Assembly: GCA_039029355.1 (NCBI GenBank)
Contig: JBCCGI010000010.1
Span: forward strand, 1 to 64,000
From: JBCCGI01 sp039029355
GTDB lineage: Bacteria; Planctomycetota; UBA1135; GCA-002686595
Reading direction: 5' to 3'
Length of the DNA stretch: 64,000 bases
How positions within the stretch are numbered: position 1 is the first letter of the stretch; each line of letters starts with the position of its first letter. This document shows positions 1 through 7,437 of this stretch, piece by piece. A program made the translations under genes and the position numbers. Below the pieces are notes generated by a model, which did not search any database, was not told the DNA's origin, and worked only from the letters and a program-made list of their open reading frames with translations.

Positions 1-1236
1 CAGCGCCGCGGCCAGCTCGGCGAGCGCGTCATGGCCGCGCGCGCCGGCGGTGGGCACCGGCTCGAAGAGGCGCACCGTCCGACCCAGGTTTCCGAGCCTC
101 GCGTTGAGCGCGAAGAGGCGCGCGTGCACCGCGGCTGGCTGCGTCGGGCCCGCGGTCAGCACGCCGGCGCCGCGTGCCGCGAGCAGGTCGTCGGCGATGG
201 CCTCGGCGACGTCGGCCGCACGGCGGTAGGTCGCGAGCCGCCGCGCGCGCTCCGAGTGCGTGCCGCCCCGCCCCTCGCGCGCGTCGAGCGCGCGCTCGAC
301 CAGGTCGAGGAAGGCCGGCACGTCGCGCGAGCGGAGCGGCAGCCGGTGATCCGCCGCCATGCCGGTGCCGGTGAAGCGGCTCTCGACCGCATACAACCGC
401 AGCATCTCGCCGTCGGGATGGCGACGCTCGGTCAGCTCGCGCGCCAGGCGCAGCGCCTCGGGGCCCTCGTGCAGGAGGTCGCCGTCGAGCGCGACGACTA
501 CGCGCGCCGCGGTCAGATCGAGCCGTGCCGCCACCGGCCGTCCGAACGCGAGCCGCGCTCCTTCGCGCGCGGTCTCGCCGGCCGTTGGGCTCCAGGCCAC
601 CCAGCGCGCGGCCGGGAAGGCGGCGCGGAAGCGACGCTCCAGGCGCGCGAGCGTGGGCGAGGTCGACACCTCGGTCAGGAGCGCGAGCCCGCGCCCTCCG
701 TCAACGCGATTGCGCGCGAGGCGCTGGTCGAAGGCCTGCTCGAAGCTCCTCCACGACGCCTGAGCCTTGCCCTCCGTCCCCGGGCGCATCACGCCCGTGC
801 GCCGGTCGGGGTCGTAGAGCGACAGGATCGAGGCCTGGGCCCGGGCGTCGGTCGCCCCGAGCGAGAGCGGGTGCTCCGGGTTCCCCTCGACCTTGATCGG
901 GCGCCCGTCGTACGTGGTGACCCGGATGCCGTAGACCTCGTCGTCGACGCGGAACGCCGTCGAGAGGCTGCGCGTCGCCCCCGGCACGAGGCCTTCGGGC
1001 CGGCGGTTGAGCGACAGGATGCGCTCCTCCTCCCAACGGCAGCCGGTCGCGGTGGCGAGCGCCATCGACGCGCCCAGCAGCTGCAGGAAGCGCCGTCGAT
1101 CCACGCCTTCGAGGCGGTCCGGGTCGACACCGGGGAACTCACGGCGAAGCAGCGCTCGGAACCGCGGGTCGTCGGCGCGCTCGCGCAGCGTGCGCCAGAG
1201 CGGGTCGCGGCGATCGGGAGCCGTCACCTGTGACAT
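1..1236 (-). CDS. actB: Alternative complex III subunit ActB (N-terminal part)
   Basis: Iron-sulfur/molybdopterin-oxidoreductase-like subunit of alternative complex III, a quinol:electron-acceptor oxidoreductase of the respiratory chain. Only the first 412 codons are in the window; the gene continues past base 1, so the ferredoxin-like part is not seen. Residues 47-66 carry a twin-arginine-type segment (DRRRFLQLLGASMALA) ending in TGC, as in TAT-translocated ActB proteins. The region after it matches the cofactor-free molybdopterin-domain relic known for this family. The ATG at 1236 lies inside the 3' end of actA, a 13-nt overlap that implies coupling. Family is recognised from the N-terminus and from the neighbouring pentahaem gene; the rest of the act operon should follow outside the window. 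Confidence 0.85.
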   Translation of the reverse strand, partial: MSQVTAPDRRDPLWRTLRERADDPRFRALLRREFPGVDPDRLEGVDRRRFLQLLGASMALATATGCRWEEERILSLNRRPEGLVPGATRSLSTAFRVDDEVYGIRVTTYDGRPIKVEGNPEHPLSLGATDARAQASILSLYDPDRRTGVMRPGTEGKAQASWRSFEQAFDQRLARNRVDGGRGLALLTEVSTSPTLARLERRFRAAFPAARWVAWSPTAGETAREGARLAFGRPVAARLDLTAARVVVALDGDLLHEGPEALRLARELTERRHPDGEMLRLYAVESRFTGTGMAADHRLPLRSRDVPAFLDLVERALDAREGRGGTHSERARRLATYRRAADVAEAIADDLLAARGAGVLTAGPTQPAAVHARLFALNARLGNLGRTVRLFEPVPTAGARGHDALAELAAAL

Positions 1237-1880
1237 GCCGAGCAATCCTGGGCTGCGCCCCGCGCGGAGCGGCCGTGTCGAAGTTGATCCTGCGTGCCGC
1301 GGCCGCCGTGCTCGGCGGGCTGCCACCCCATGTCCGTCACGCGCTCGGGCGGCCGCAGGTGCGGGGCGGGGTCGCGGTGGCAGTCGAGGCACCAGCCCAT
1401 CGAGAGCGGCTCGACCTGTTCGACGACGTCCATGCGGTCGACCCGCCCGTGGCACGACACGCAGCCGACGCCCGCCCCCACGTGGGCCGAGTGGTCGAAG
1501 TACGCGTGGTCCGGCAGGTCGTGGACCCGGATCCACGGGATCGGCTGGCCCGCCGCGTGGTTGCGGCGTAGGAGCGCCAGGTGCCGGCTCTCCGTCCGCA
1601 CCCGGGCGTGACAGTTCATGCAGGTCGCGGTGGGAGGGATCGCGGCGTGCGCCGCCCTCTCGACCGTGTCGTGGCAGTAGCGGCAGTCGATCCTGAGCTC
1701 ACCGGCGTGTAGCCGGTGGCTGAACGGGATCGGCTGCTCGGGCGCGTAGCCGACGTCGGTGGTCTCGGGCGAGAAGCCGAACGCGACCGTCGCCGCGGCG
1801 TAGAGGCCGCCCGCGCCCAGCAGAGCGGGCGCGAGGTTGCGCAGGCGATCGAGCCAGTCGGGCAGGAGCGGCGTGGTCAT
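1224..1880 (-). CDS. actA: Alternative complex III pentahaem cytochrome c subunit ActA
   Basis: Pentahaem cytochrome c that anchors alternative complex III and passes electrons to the terminal acceptor side. The 218-residue product has a membrane helix at about 15-35 and exactly five CxxCH motifs (CRYCH, CMNCH, CVSCH, CLDCH, CSACH). The fifth motif is followed by a single residue and the stop. The stretch VGYAPEQPIPFSHRLHAG is typical of the family. Three in-frame starts are possible (GTG 1934, ATG 1892, ATG 1880) and none has a clear Shine-Dalgarno; I used the last one, which puts the helix close to the N-terminus. First gene of the operon with actB. The RegB/RegA pair directly upstream suggests redox control of this operon. 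Confidence 0.87.
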   Translation of the reverse strand: MTTPLLPDWLDRLRNLAPALLGAGGLYAAATVAFGFSPETTDVGYAPEQPIPFSHRLHAGELRIDCRYCHDTVERAAHAAIPPTATCMNCHARVRTESRHLALLRRNHAAGQPIPWIRVHDLPDHAYFDHSAHVGAGVGCVSCHGRVDRMDVVEQVEPLSMGWCLDCHRDPAPHLRPPERVTDMGWQPAEHGGRGTQDQLRHGRSARGAAQDCSACHR

Positions 1881-2052
1881 CGCGCGGAGCATCGTCCGAA
1901 GCCATGGCGCGTTCGCTGCGGTATTCGGTCGCACCGAGCGCCCGCCGCGACACCGGTGCGGCAGGATGACGCGCGTGCAGCGCGTTCAGGCGCAGCGACG
2001 CGACGTGCGCGGCGAGGGCGGCTGCGGCCTCCCGCCGCAGCGATGTCGCGCG
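1881..2052 (-). promoter_or_regulatory. Intergenic region expected to hold the act promoter
   Basis: Only non-coding stretch between the regA terminator and actA, so the act promoter should lie here. It holds a perfect 7-bp inverted repeat, CTGCGGC at 2022-2028 and GCCGCAG at 2034-2040, with a 5-nt spacer, and several GCGGC/GTCGC-like words of the kind found in RegA sites. I could not fit a full published RegA consensus, so the operator role is inference. Confidence 0.35.
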
Positions 2053-2092
2053 AAAAAAGTAGGCGCGCTCCGGCTTTTCGGCCGGCTCCTAC
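2053..2092 (-). terminator. Rho-independent terminator of regA
   Basis: On the minus strand GTAGG/CCTAC (2088-2092 with 2059-2063) encloses CCGGC/GCCGG (2081-2085 with 2070-2074) with a CGAAAA loop, followed by six T residues (2058-2053). The regA stop codon is inside the outer stem. This separates regBA transcription from the act operon. Confidence 0.85.
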
Positions 2093-2646
2093 TCGGGCGC
2101 GAAGCGGCGGAGCTTGCGCTGCAACGACCGGCGGTGGATCCCCAGCCGCCGTGCCGCCTCCGAGACGTTGCCGTCGGTGTCGCGCAGGACGCGTTGGATG
2201 TGCTCCCACTCCGCGCGCGCGAGCGTCGGAGCGCGCACGTCGTCCGCCGCCTCGGCATCCGGCTCTCCGCCGCCCGCAAACGCGGTCAGGATGTCGTCGG
2301 CGTCCGCCGGCTTCGGGATGTAGTTGGTCGCGCCGAGCCGCACCGCGTCGACCGCGTTGGCGATGCTGCCGTAGCCGGTCAGCACGACCACCAGCATCTC
2401 GGGGTGCAGCTCCTTGAGCGCCCGCACCAGCTCGAGGCCCGAGCGCCCGGGCATCCGCATGTCGACCACCGCGTGCGTGGGCGCCTCGGCCTGGGCCAGC
2501 TCGATGGCTTCTTCGAAGCCGCCGCCCGTGCGCACGTCGAATCCCCGTCCGCGGAGCGCGCGCGCGAGGCGCTCACGCAGCACCACGTCGTCGTCGACCA
2601 GCAGCATCCGCCCCGGGGCGGCTTGGAAGTCGTCGTGCTCGCTCAT
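2089..2646 (-). CDS. regA: Redox response regulator, RegA/PrrA/ActR type
   Basis: DNA-binding response regulator of the RegB/RegA family, which controls respiration, photosynthesis and fixation genes according to redox state. The 185-residue product has a receiver domain with acidic pocket LLVDDD and phosphoacceptor Asp in VVDMRMPG (about residue 62). A short linker follows, then a Fis-type helix-turn-helix at the extreme C-terminus (NVSEAARRLGIHRRSLQRKL), close to the classical RegA recognition helix. ATG start at 2646. It sits 48 nt downstream of regB, and a TAAGAT hexamer at 2666-2671 could give it its own promoter. Followed by a strong terminator and then the actAB genes, its probable target. 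Confidence 0.87.
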   Translation of the reverse strand: MSEHDDFQAAPGRMLLVDDDVVLRERLARALRGRGFDVRTGGGFEEAIELAQAEAPTHAVVDMRMPGRSGLELVRALKELHPEMLVVVLTGYGSIANAVDAVRLGATNYIPKPADADDILTAFAGGGEPDAEAADDVRAPTLARAEWEHIQRVLRDTDGNVSEAARRLGIHRRSLQRKLRRFAPE

Positions 2647-2694
2647 GCCATCTCTCGTTTCGGCGATCTTAGGCGATGGGATGCCAAGGTTCCG

Positions 2695-3987
2695 CTATTC
2701 GTCTCCGGTCCTGGCCCCGAGCGACCCGAGCGGTACCTCAACGCGCACCGTCGTGCCCGCGCTGGGCGTGGAATCGATGAACAGGGTGCCCTGAAGCCGC
2801 TCGATGACGCTGTTGGCGAGGAACATCCCGAGGCCCATGCCGGCCCCCGGTTCCTTGGTGGTGAAGAACGGGTCGGCCGCGTGGGTGCGGGCCTCCTCGT
2901 CCATGCCGCTGCCGTGGTCCACGATCGAGACGACGAGCGCGTCCCCCGATCGACGGGCCTGGAGCGAGACGCGCTCGTCCGGCGGCGACGCGTCGAGCGC
3001 GTTCTGCACCAGCCCTCGCAGGGCCATGATCAGGTTCTGGCCGGGGAGTCGGACGCTTAGGCCGGCGGCCGACGGCTCGGTGAGCAGGTCGACCCGGCGG
3101 GCCTCGGGCAGCTCGCCGCGCGTCTCTTCGAGCAGGTCCGCCACCGTCCGTTCGACCGGGTCTTCGCCGCTTCCGGCGCCGTCCATGCGGTCGAGGATGC
3201 GACGGCAGCGCGAGACCTCCTCACGGATCAGGCGCGCGTCGTCGATGTCCTCCTCGGAGCCGGAGTCGGCGAGTGAGCGCTCGAGTTCCTTCGCGACGAC
3301 CGCGATCGTGGAGAGCGGCGAGCCCAGCTCGTGCGCCGCACCCGCGGCCAGCGTCGCCAGGCCCTGCAGACGCTCGCCGCGCACCCTGAGCTCGCGCTGG
3401 CGCCGCAGCTCGGCCTCGCTCTGCGCGAGCTCGCGCGTGACCCGCGTCACGAAGTAGACCGTGGTCGCGAGCGTCAGAACCGCCGCCACGAAGAGCCCGT
3501 GCACCACCAGGCGGTCGCCGACCTCGTTCGCCGGCAGCGGCACGTGCGCGAAGTGCAGCAGCGTGAAGCCGGCGGCGGCCAGCGCGGCGACGCTCCAAGC
3601 CCAGGACGGCCGCAGCAGCACGGCCGCCAGGGTGACGTTGACGACGTAGAAGGCGCAGAAGGGGTTGCCGTTGCCCCCGCTCAGCGAGAGCAACGCTGTC
3701 AGGATCATCAGGTCGCCGACCATGATGGTGCCCGCGACGTGCTCGCTCAGGGCGGTGCCCGAGATGCGCCCCTCGCGACGGAACCACAGCTCGAACAGCA
3801 CGTTCGAGGCCGCGAACGACAGGAGGATCGGCAGCATGCGCGGCAGCGGCAGCGACACGCCGAGCATCAGCACGACGACCAGGATGGTCACGAGCTGGCC
3901 GGCGAACGCGACCCAGCGCAGCTGCAGCAGCCACGAGAAGTGGATCCGCGCTAGCGAGGACGAGGGCGACGCGTGGGTCGTGCTCAC
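2695..3987 (-). CDS. regB: Redox sensor histidine kinase, RegB/PrrB type
   Basis: Membrane histidine kinase that senses the quinone pool and cysteine redox state and phosphorylates RegA. The 430-residue product has six predicted helices in the first 180 residues. Between them is GGNGNPF (104-110), the ubiquinone-binding GGxxNPF heptapeptide of RegB. The H-box AAGAAHELGSPLSTI (His about 219) is the RegB form. Cys261 in SRCRRIL matches the redox-active cysteine position next to the H-box. The C-terminal ATPase has N (GLVQNALDAS), G1 (DHGSGM) and G2 (GAGMGLGMF) boxes. GTG start at 3987. Upstream of regA in the same direction; probable operon. Confidence 0.88.
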   Translation of the reverse strand: MSTTHASPSSSLARIHFSWLLQLRWVAFAGQLVTILVVVLMLGVSLPLPRMLPILLSFAASNVLFELWFRREGRISGTALSEHVAGTIMVGDLMILTALLSLSGGNGNPFCAFYVVNVTLAAVLLRPSWAWSVAALAAAGFTLLHFAHVPLPANEVGDRLVVHGLFVAAVLTLATTVYFVTRVTRELAQSEAELRRQRELRVRGERLQGLATLAAGAAHELGSPLSTIAVVAKELERSLADSGSEEDIDDARLIREEVSRCRRILDRMDGAGSGEDPVERTVADLLEETRGELPEARRVDLLTEPSAAGLSVRLPGQNLIMALRGLVQNALDASPPDERVSLQARRSGDALVVSIVDHGSGMDEEARTHAADPFFTTKEPGAGMGLGMFLANSVIERLQGTLFIDSTPSAGTTVRVEVPLGSLGARTGDE

Positions 3988-4026
3988 GCCCTCACGTTAG
4001 CCCGCGAGCGCGGGCGACTCACGCGC

Positions 4027-5337
4027 CTACCTGGACACGATCCAGCCGAGCAGCGTGCGGAAGGAGGGCGTTTGCCCCTGGGCGAGGATGCCGATCCGGA
4101 AGATCTTGCTGCTCGCCCAAAGGAGCACGCCGGTCGTCGCCAGGCACATCAGCGGCCCCGCGATGTACTCCCAGGCCGGCGGGCCGGGCGGAGCCAGGAC
4201 GCGCAGCAGCAGCACCATCGGCGTTGCGGTGGGGAAATAGGTCAGCCCGACCGCGATGCTGCCGTTGGGGCTCTCGATGATCGCGCTCAGCGCGAACATC
4301 GGCACCATCAGCACGATCATGGCCGGCATCATGAGGCTCTGGGCGTCGCGCAGCTCCGAGCAGGCCGAGCCGAGCGCGGAGAACAGCGAGCCGTACATCA
4401 GCAGCGCGAAGACCATCAGCCCGATGAACCACGGGTAGGTGCTCGCGGGCACGAGGTCGCTGACGCCGTAGTGGTGCGTGGCCCAGAAGACGCCACCAAG
4501 GTAGATCGCGGCGAGCGTCAGCGAGATACAGACGCTTCCCAGGAGCTTCCCGAGCATCAGCTGGAACGGCGAGACCGCCGACACCAGCACCTCGGCGATG
4601 CGCTGCATCTTCTCCTCGAGCACCTGGTTCATCAGCTGCGGCGCGGCCGTCATCACGATCAGGAACAGGAGCATGAGCCCGCCGAACGGCACGGCGAAGG
4701 TGCGCAGGTCGTTCTCCTCCTCGGCCTCCTCGACTGTGCCGTCCTCGCGCTCCTTCAGCAGGCCCCAGGTCGACAGCGGCACGCGCCGGCTGAGCCGCGA
4801 GTAGATCTCGGGCGCCACGTCCGCCTCCTGGAGGCGTCGCTGCTGGACCTCGTCGTTGACCGCGCGGCCGAGCCAGTTGGGCAGCTCGGTGAAGGTCGGC
4901 TCGTTGGTGTGGTAGGCGAACGGCCGCTCGCCGGGCTCTTCGTCGAGCACGGTCGCGTCCAGCAGCACGAAGCCCTGCAGCTCGCCGGCCCGCACGCGCT
5001 CGGACAGCACGACGTCGGCGCGCTTGCCGTCGGACGGCACGAAGCGCTCGAGCACGAACTCCGGCCGCGTCTGGCTCCGCTCGCCGTTGTCGTCGAGCTC
5101 CCAGATCTCCTCGGCGTTGCGCCGCTCGGCGGCGGCTTCGAGCGCCGGCCAGAGCTGGCCCGAGGCGTCGAACACCGCGCAGCGACGCTCGCTGAGGTCG
5201 ACGCGGTCCTCCATCACGATCTGGAAAGCGATGCCGGCGCCCATCAGGATCGGCATCGCCAGGATGCCGATCAGGAACGCCTTCGAGCGCACGGCCTGGG
5301 TGTACTCGGCGCGCGCGATGGCGAGGACCTTGTTCAC
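4027..5337 (-). CDS. ABC-2 type transporter permease (NatB-like)
   Basis: Membrane subunit of an ABC exporter, partner of the ATPase gene just upstream. The 436-residue product starts with MNKVLAIARAEYTQAVRSK and one helix, then a large extracytoplasmic domain of about 190 residues. Five or six further helices follow in the C-terminal half. This is the ABC-2/NatB layout (sodium or small-molecule export family). The ATG overlaps the end of the ATPase gene by 4 nt, so the two are coupled. The substrate cannot be read from sequence. Confidence 0.8.
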   Translation of the reverse strand: MNKVLAIARAEYTQAVRSKAFLIGILAMPILMGAGIAFQIVMEDRVDLSERRCAVFDASGQLWPALEAAAERRNAEEIWELDDNGERSQTRPEFVLERFVPSDGKRADVVLSERVRAGELQGFVLLDATVLDEEPGERPFAYHTNEPTFTELPNWLGRAVNDEVQQRRLQEADVAPEIYSRLSRRVPLSTWGLLKEREDGTVEEAEEENDLRTFAVPFGGLMLLFLIVMTAAPQLMNQVLEEKMQRIAEVLVSAVSPFQLMLGKLLGSVCISLTLAAIYLGGVFWATHHYGVSDLVPASTYPWFIGLMVFALLMYGSLFSALGSACSELRDAQSLMMPAMIVLMVPMFALSAIIESPNGSIAVGLTYFPTATPMVLLLRVLAPPGPPAWEYIAGPLMCLATTGVLLWASSKIFRIGILAQGQTPSFRTLLGWIVSR

Positions 5338-6254
5338 GCCACCACCTCCTTCTCAGCGGCCTCGGGCCCGGCGATGCGGATGAAGATGTCGTGCAGCGTG
5401 GGCCGCGTCTCCTCGAAGTGGCGCACGCGGGTGCGCTGGGTGAGGGCCATCAGGAGCTCCTGGGGCGAGCCGGTCAGGCGCAGCTCCTGGTAGCGGCCGA
5501 GGTCCAGCACCTGCTCGACGTGCGGCAGCCCCTCGAGTACCGCCGCGCCTCCGTCGGTGCGGACGCGCACCGTGTCCTGCCCGTAGCGGGCCTGGACGTC
5601 CTCGAGGGTGCCGTCCAGCACCTTGTCGCCGCGGTAGATCATGAACACGTGGTCACAGATCTGCTCGGCGACCGTCATGTCGTGCGTCGAGAAAATCACC
5701 GTCGAGCCGTCCGAACGCAGGTCGAGAATGGCGCGGCGCATCACCTCGAGGTTGACCGGGTCGAGCCCCGAGAAGGGCTCGTCCAGGATGATGAGCTCCG
5801 GGCGCGAGAGCACCGTCGAGATGAACTGGATCTTCTGGCTCATCCCCTTCGAGAGCGACTCGACCTTCTTGTCGCGCCACTCGCCCAGCTCCAGACGCTC
5901 GAGCCAGCGATCGATCTCGCCCAGGGCCTCAGCACGCCCCATGCCCTTCAGCGAGGCGTAGTAGAGCAGCAGCCGGCGCACGCTCATCTTCTTGTAGAGA
6001 CCGCGCTCCTCCGGCAGGTATCCGATGCGGTCGTTGGCCGCACGGATGCCGCGCTCGCCGAGGACCTCCACCGTCCCCTCGTCGGGCGCGAGGATATGGA
6101 GGATCATGCGGATCGTCGTCGTCTTGCCCGACCCGTTCGGCCCGATGAAGCCGTATAGGGAGCCCTGCGGGACTTCCAGGTCGAGGTTGCGGACGGCGGT
6201 GTGGGCGCCGAAGGTCTTGGTGACGTTGCTGAGGCGGACGGTAGGCGGGGGCAA
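5334..6254 (-). CDS. ABC transporter ATP-binding protein (NatA-like)
   Basis: ATPase of the two-gene exporter. Walker A GPNGSGKT at 38-45, signature LSKGMSQ at 133-139, Walker B LIILDEP at 153-159 and the switch histidine in FSTHD near 190 are all intact. The YLPEERGLY stretch and the C-terminal extension of about 80 residues are typical of drug/sodium-export ATPases (DUF4162-like tail). The start used is TTG 6254, with no good Shine-Dalgarno; the domain begins within the first six codons, so little can be missing. Overlaps the permease by 4 nt. Confidence 0.83.
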   Translation of the reverse strand: MPPPTVRLSNVTKTFGAHTAVRNLDLEVPQGSLYGFIGPNGSGKTTTIRMILHILAPDEGTVEVLGERGIRAANDRIGYLPEERGLYKKMSVRRLLLYYASLKGMGRAEALGEIDRWLERLELGEWRDKKVESLSKGMSQKIQFISTVLSRPELIILDEPFSGLDPVNLEVMRRAILDLRSDGSTVIFSTHDMTVAEQICDHVFMIYRGDKVLDGTLEDVQARYGQDTVRVRTDGGAAVLEGLPHVEQVLDLGRYQELRLTGSPQELLMALTQRTRVRHFEETRPTLHDIFIRIAGPEAAEKEVVA

Positions 6255-6331
6255 TGGGGATCTCGTAGGGGGCTCCGTCGTGATTCAGGCCCTCGGATAC
6301 GGAGCGGGCTGGGCGCTATTACGCCGCTGGC

Positions 6332-7366
6332 CTACGCAAGCCGCCAGGTCAGCGGCTGGTCGGCCCAGTACGGCACGATCGTGCCGCCCGCGAACTCCGC
6401 CTCGGCGGGGACGGTCCATGGGCTCTCGACCAGCGTCACGGTGTCCCCGTTGCGGGGCAGCCGGTAGAAGTCGGGGCCGAAGTGCGAGGCGAACGGCTCC
6501 AGGCGCTCGAGCGCGCCGAGGCGGTCGAAGAGCTCGGCGTACAGCGGCAGGGCGGCCGGCGCCGAGAAGCAGCCGGCGCAGCCGCAGTCGGACTCCTTCG
6601 CGCCGCGCTCGTGCGGCGCCGAGTCGGTGCCGAGGAAGAAGCGCGGGTCGCCGCTCACCGCGGCGCGCTGGAGCGCCTCCTGGTGCGCGCGCCGCTTGAG
6701 CACCGGCAGGCAATAGTTGTGGGGCCGCAGCCCGCCCGCGAAGAGGTCGCCGCGGTTCATCAGCAGGTGCTGAGGCGTGAGCGTGGCCGCGACTCCCGCG
6801 CGCGCGCCGCGCACGAAGTCGGCGGCGTCCGCGGTCGTGATGTGCTCGAAGACGACGCGCAGGGTGGCGAAGCGCTCGCAGAGCGGCGCGAGGTGGCGCT
6901 CGATGAAGACCTTCTCGCGGTCGAAGACGTCGACCTCGGGATCGGTCGACTCGCCGTGGACGAGCAGCGGGAGGTCGACCTCCTGCATCGCCTCGAGCGC
7001 CGGGTAGAGCGCCTCGAGGTCGGCCACGCCCGCGTCCGAGTTCGTCGTCGCGCCGGCGGGGTAGAGCTTGCACGCAAAGACGCCCGGCGCCTCACCGGCG
7101 CGGCGGATCTCATCGGCGCCGGTGCGCTCGGTTAGGTAGAGCGTCATCAGCGGCTCGAACGTCGCCCCGTCCGGCACCGCCGCCAGGATGCGGGCTCGAT
7201 AGGCCTCGGCCTCGGGCACCGTCGTCACCGGCGGTACGAGGTTCGGCATCACGATCGCGCGCGCAAACACGCGCGCCGTGGGCGGCACGGTGTGCGCGAG
7301 CGCCTCGCCGTCCCGCAGGTGCAGGTGCCAGTCGTCGGGCCGCGTCAGCGTCAGGGTCCGGGTCAT
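6332..7366 (-). CDS. pyrC: Dihydroorotase, class II
   Basis: Third step of pyrimidine synthesis: cyclisation of carbamoyl-aspartate to dihydroorotate, in the cytosol. The 344-residue length matches enterobacterial PyrC. Visible metal-site motifs are HLHLR at 14-18, the carboxylated lysine in FACKLYPAG (Lys100), the second-shell histidines in LLVHGE and VFEHITT, and GTDSAPH. No other pyr gene is adjacent, so it is a stand-alone gene between the exporter and the first sigma-fusion gene. ATG start at 7366. Confidence 0.93.
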   Translation of the reverse strand: MTRTLTLTRPDDWHLHLRDGEALAHTVPPTARVFARAIVMPNLVPPVTTVPEAEAYRARILAAVPDGATFEPLMTLYLTERTGADEIRRAGEAPGVFACKLYPAGATTNSDAGVADLEALYPALEAMQEVDLPLLVHGESTDPEVDVFDREKVFIERHLAPLCERFATLRVVFEHITTADAADFVRGARAGVAATLTPQHLLMNRGDLFAGGLRPHNYCLPVLKRRAHQEALQRAAVSGDPRFFLGTDSAPHERGAKESDCGCAGCFSAPAALPLYAELFDRLGALERLEPFASHFGPDFYRLPRNGDTVTLVESPWTVPAEAEFAGGTIVPYWADQPLTWRLA

Positions 7367-7373
7367 CGCGCGT

Positions 7374-7392
7374 GCCGCGCTCGGGGCGCGGC
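7374..7392 (-). terminator. GC hairpin between sigma-fusion gene and pyrC
   Basis: GCCGCGC (7374-7380) and GCGCGGC (7386-7392) form a perfect 7-bp stem with a 5-nt loop, 46 nt downstream of the minus-strand sigma-fusion stop. There is no T tract, so termination is likely but not certain. Confidence 0.45.
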
Positions 7393-7437
7393 GCGCACAC
7401 GGTACGGCCTCGGGCGCGCGTTGACGAGCCGACTCCC

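Noticed and set aside
1881..2052. Full RegA consensus site
   Set aside because: GCGGC and GTCGC-like words occur, but not with convincing spacing; in this GC-rich DNA such words are expected by chance.
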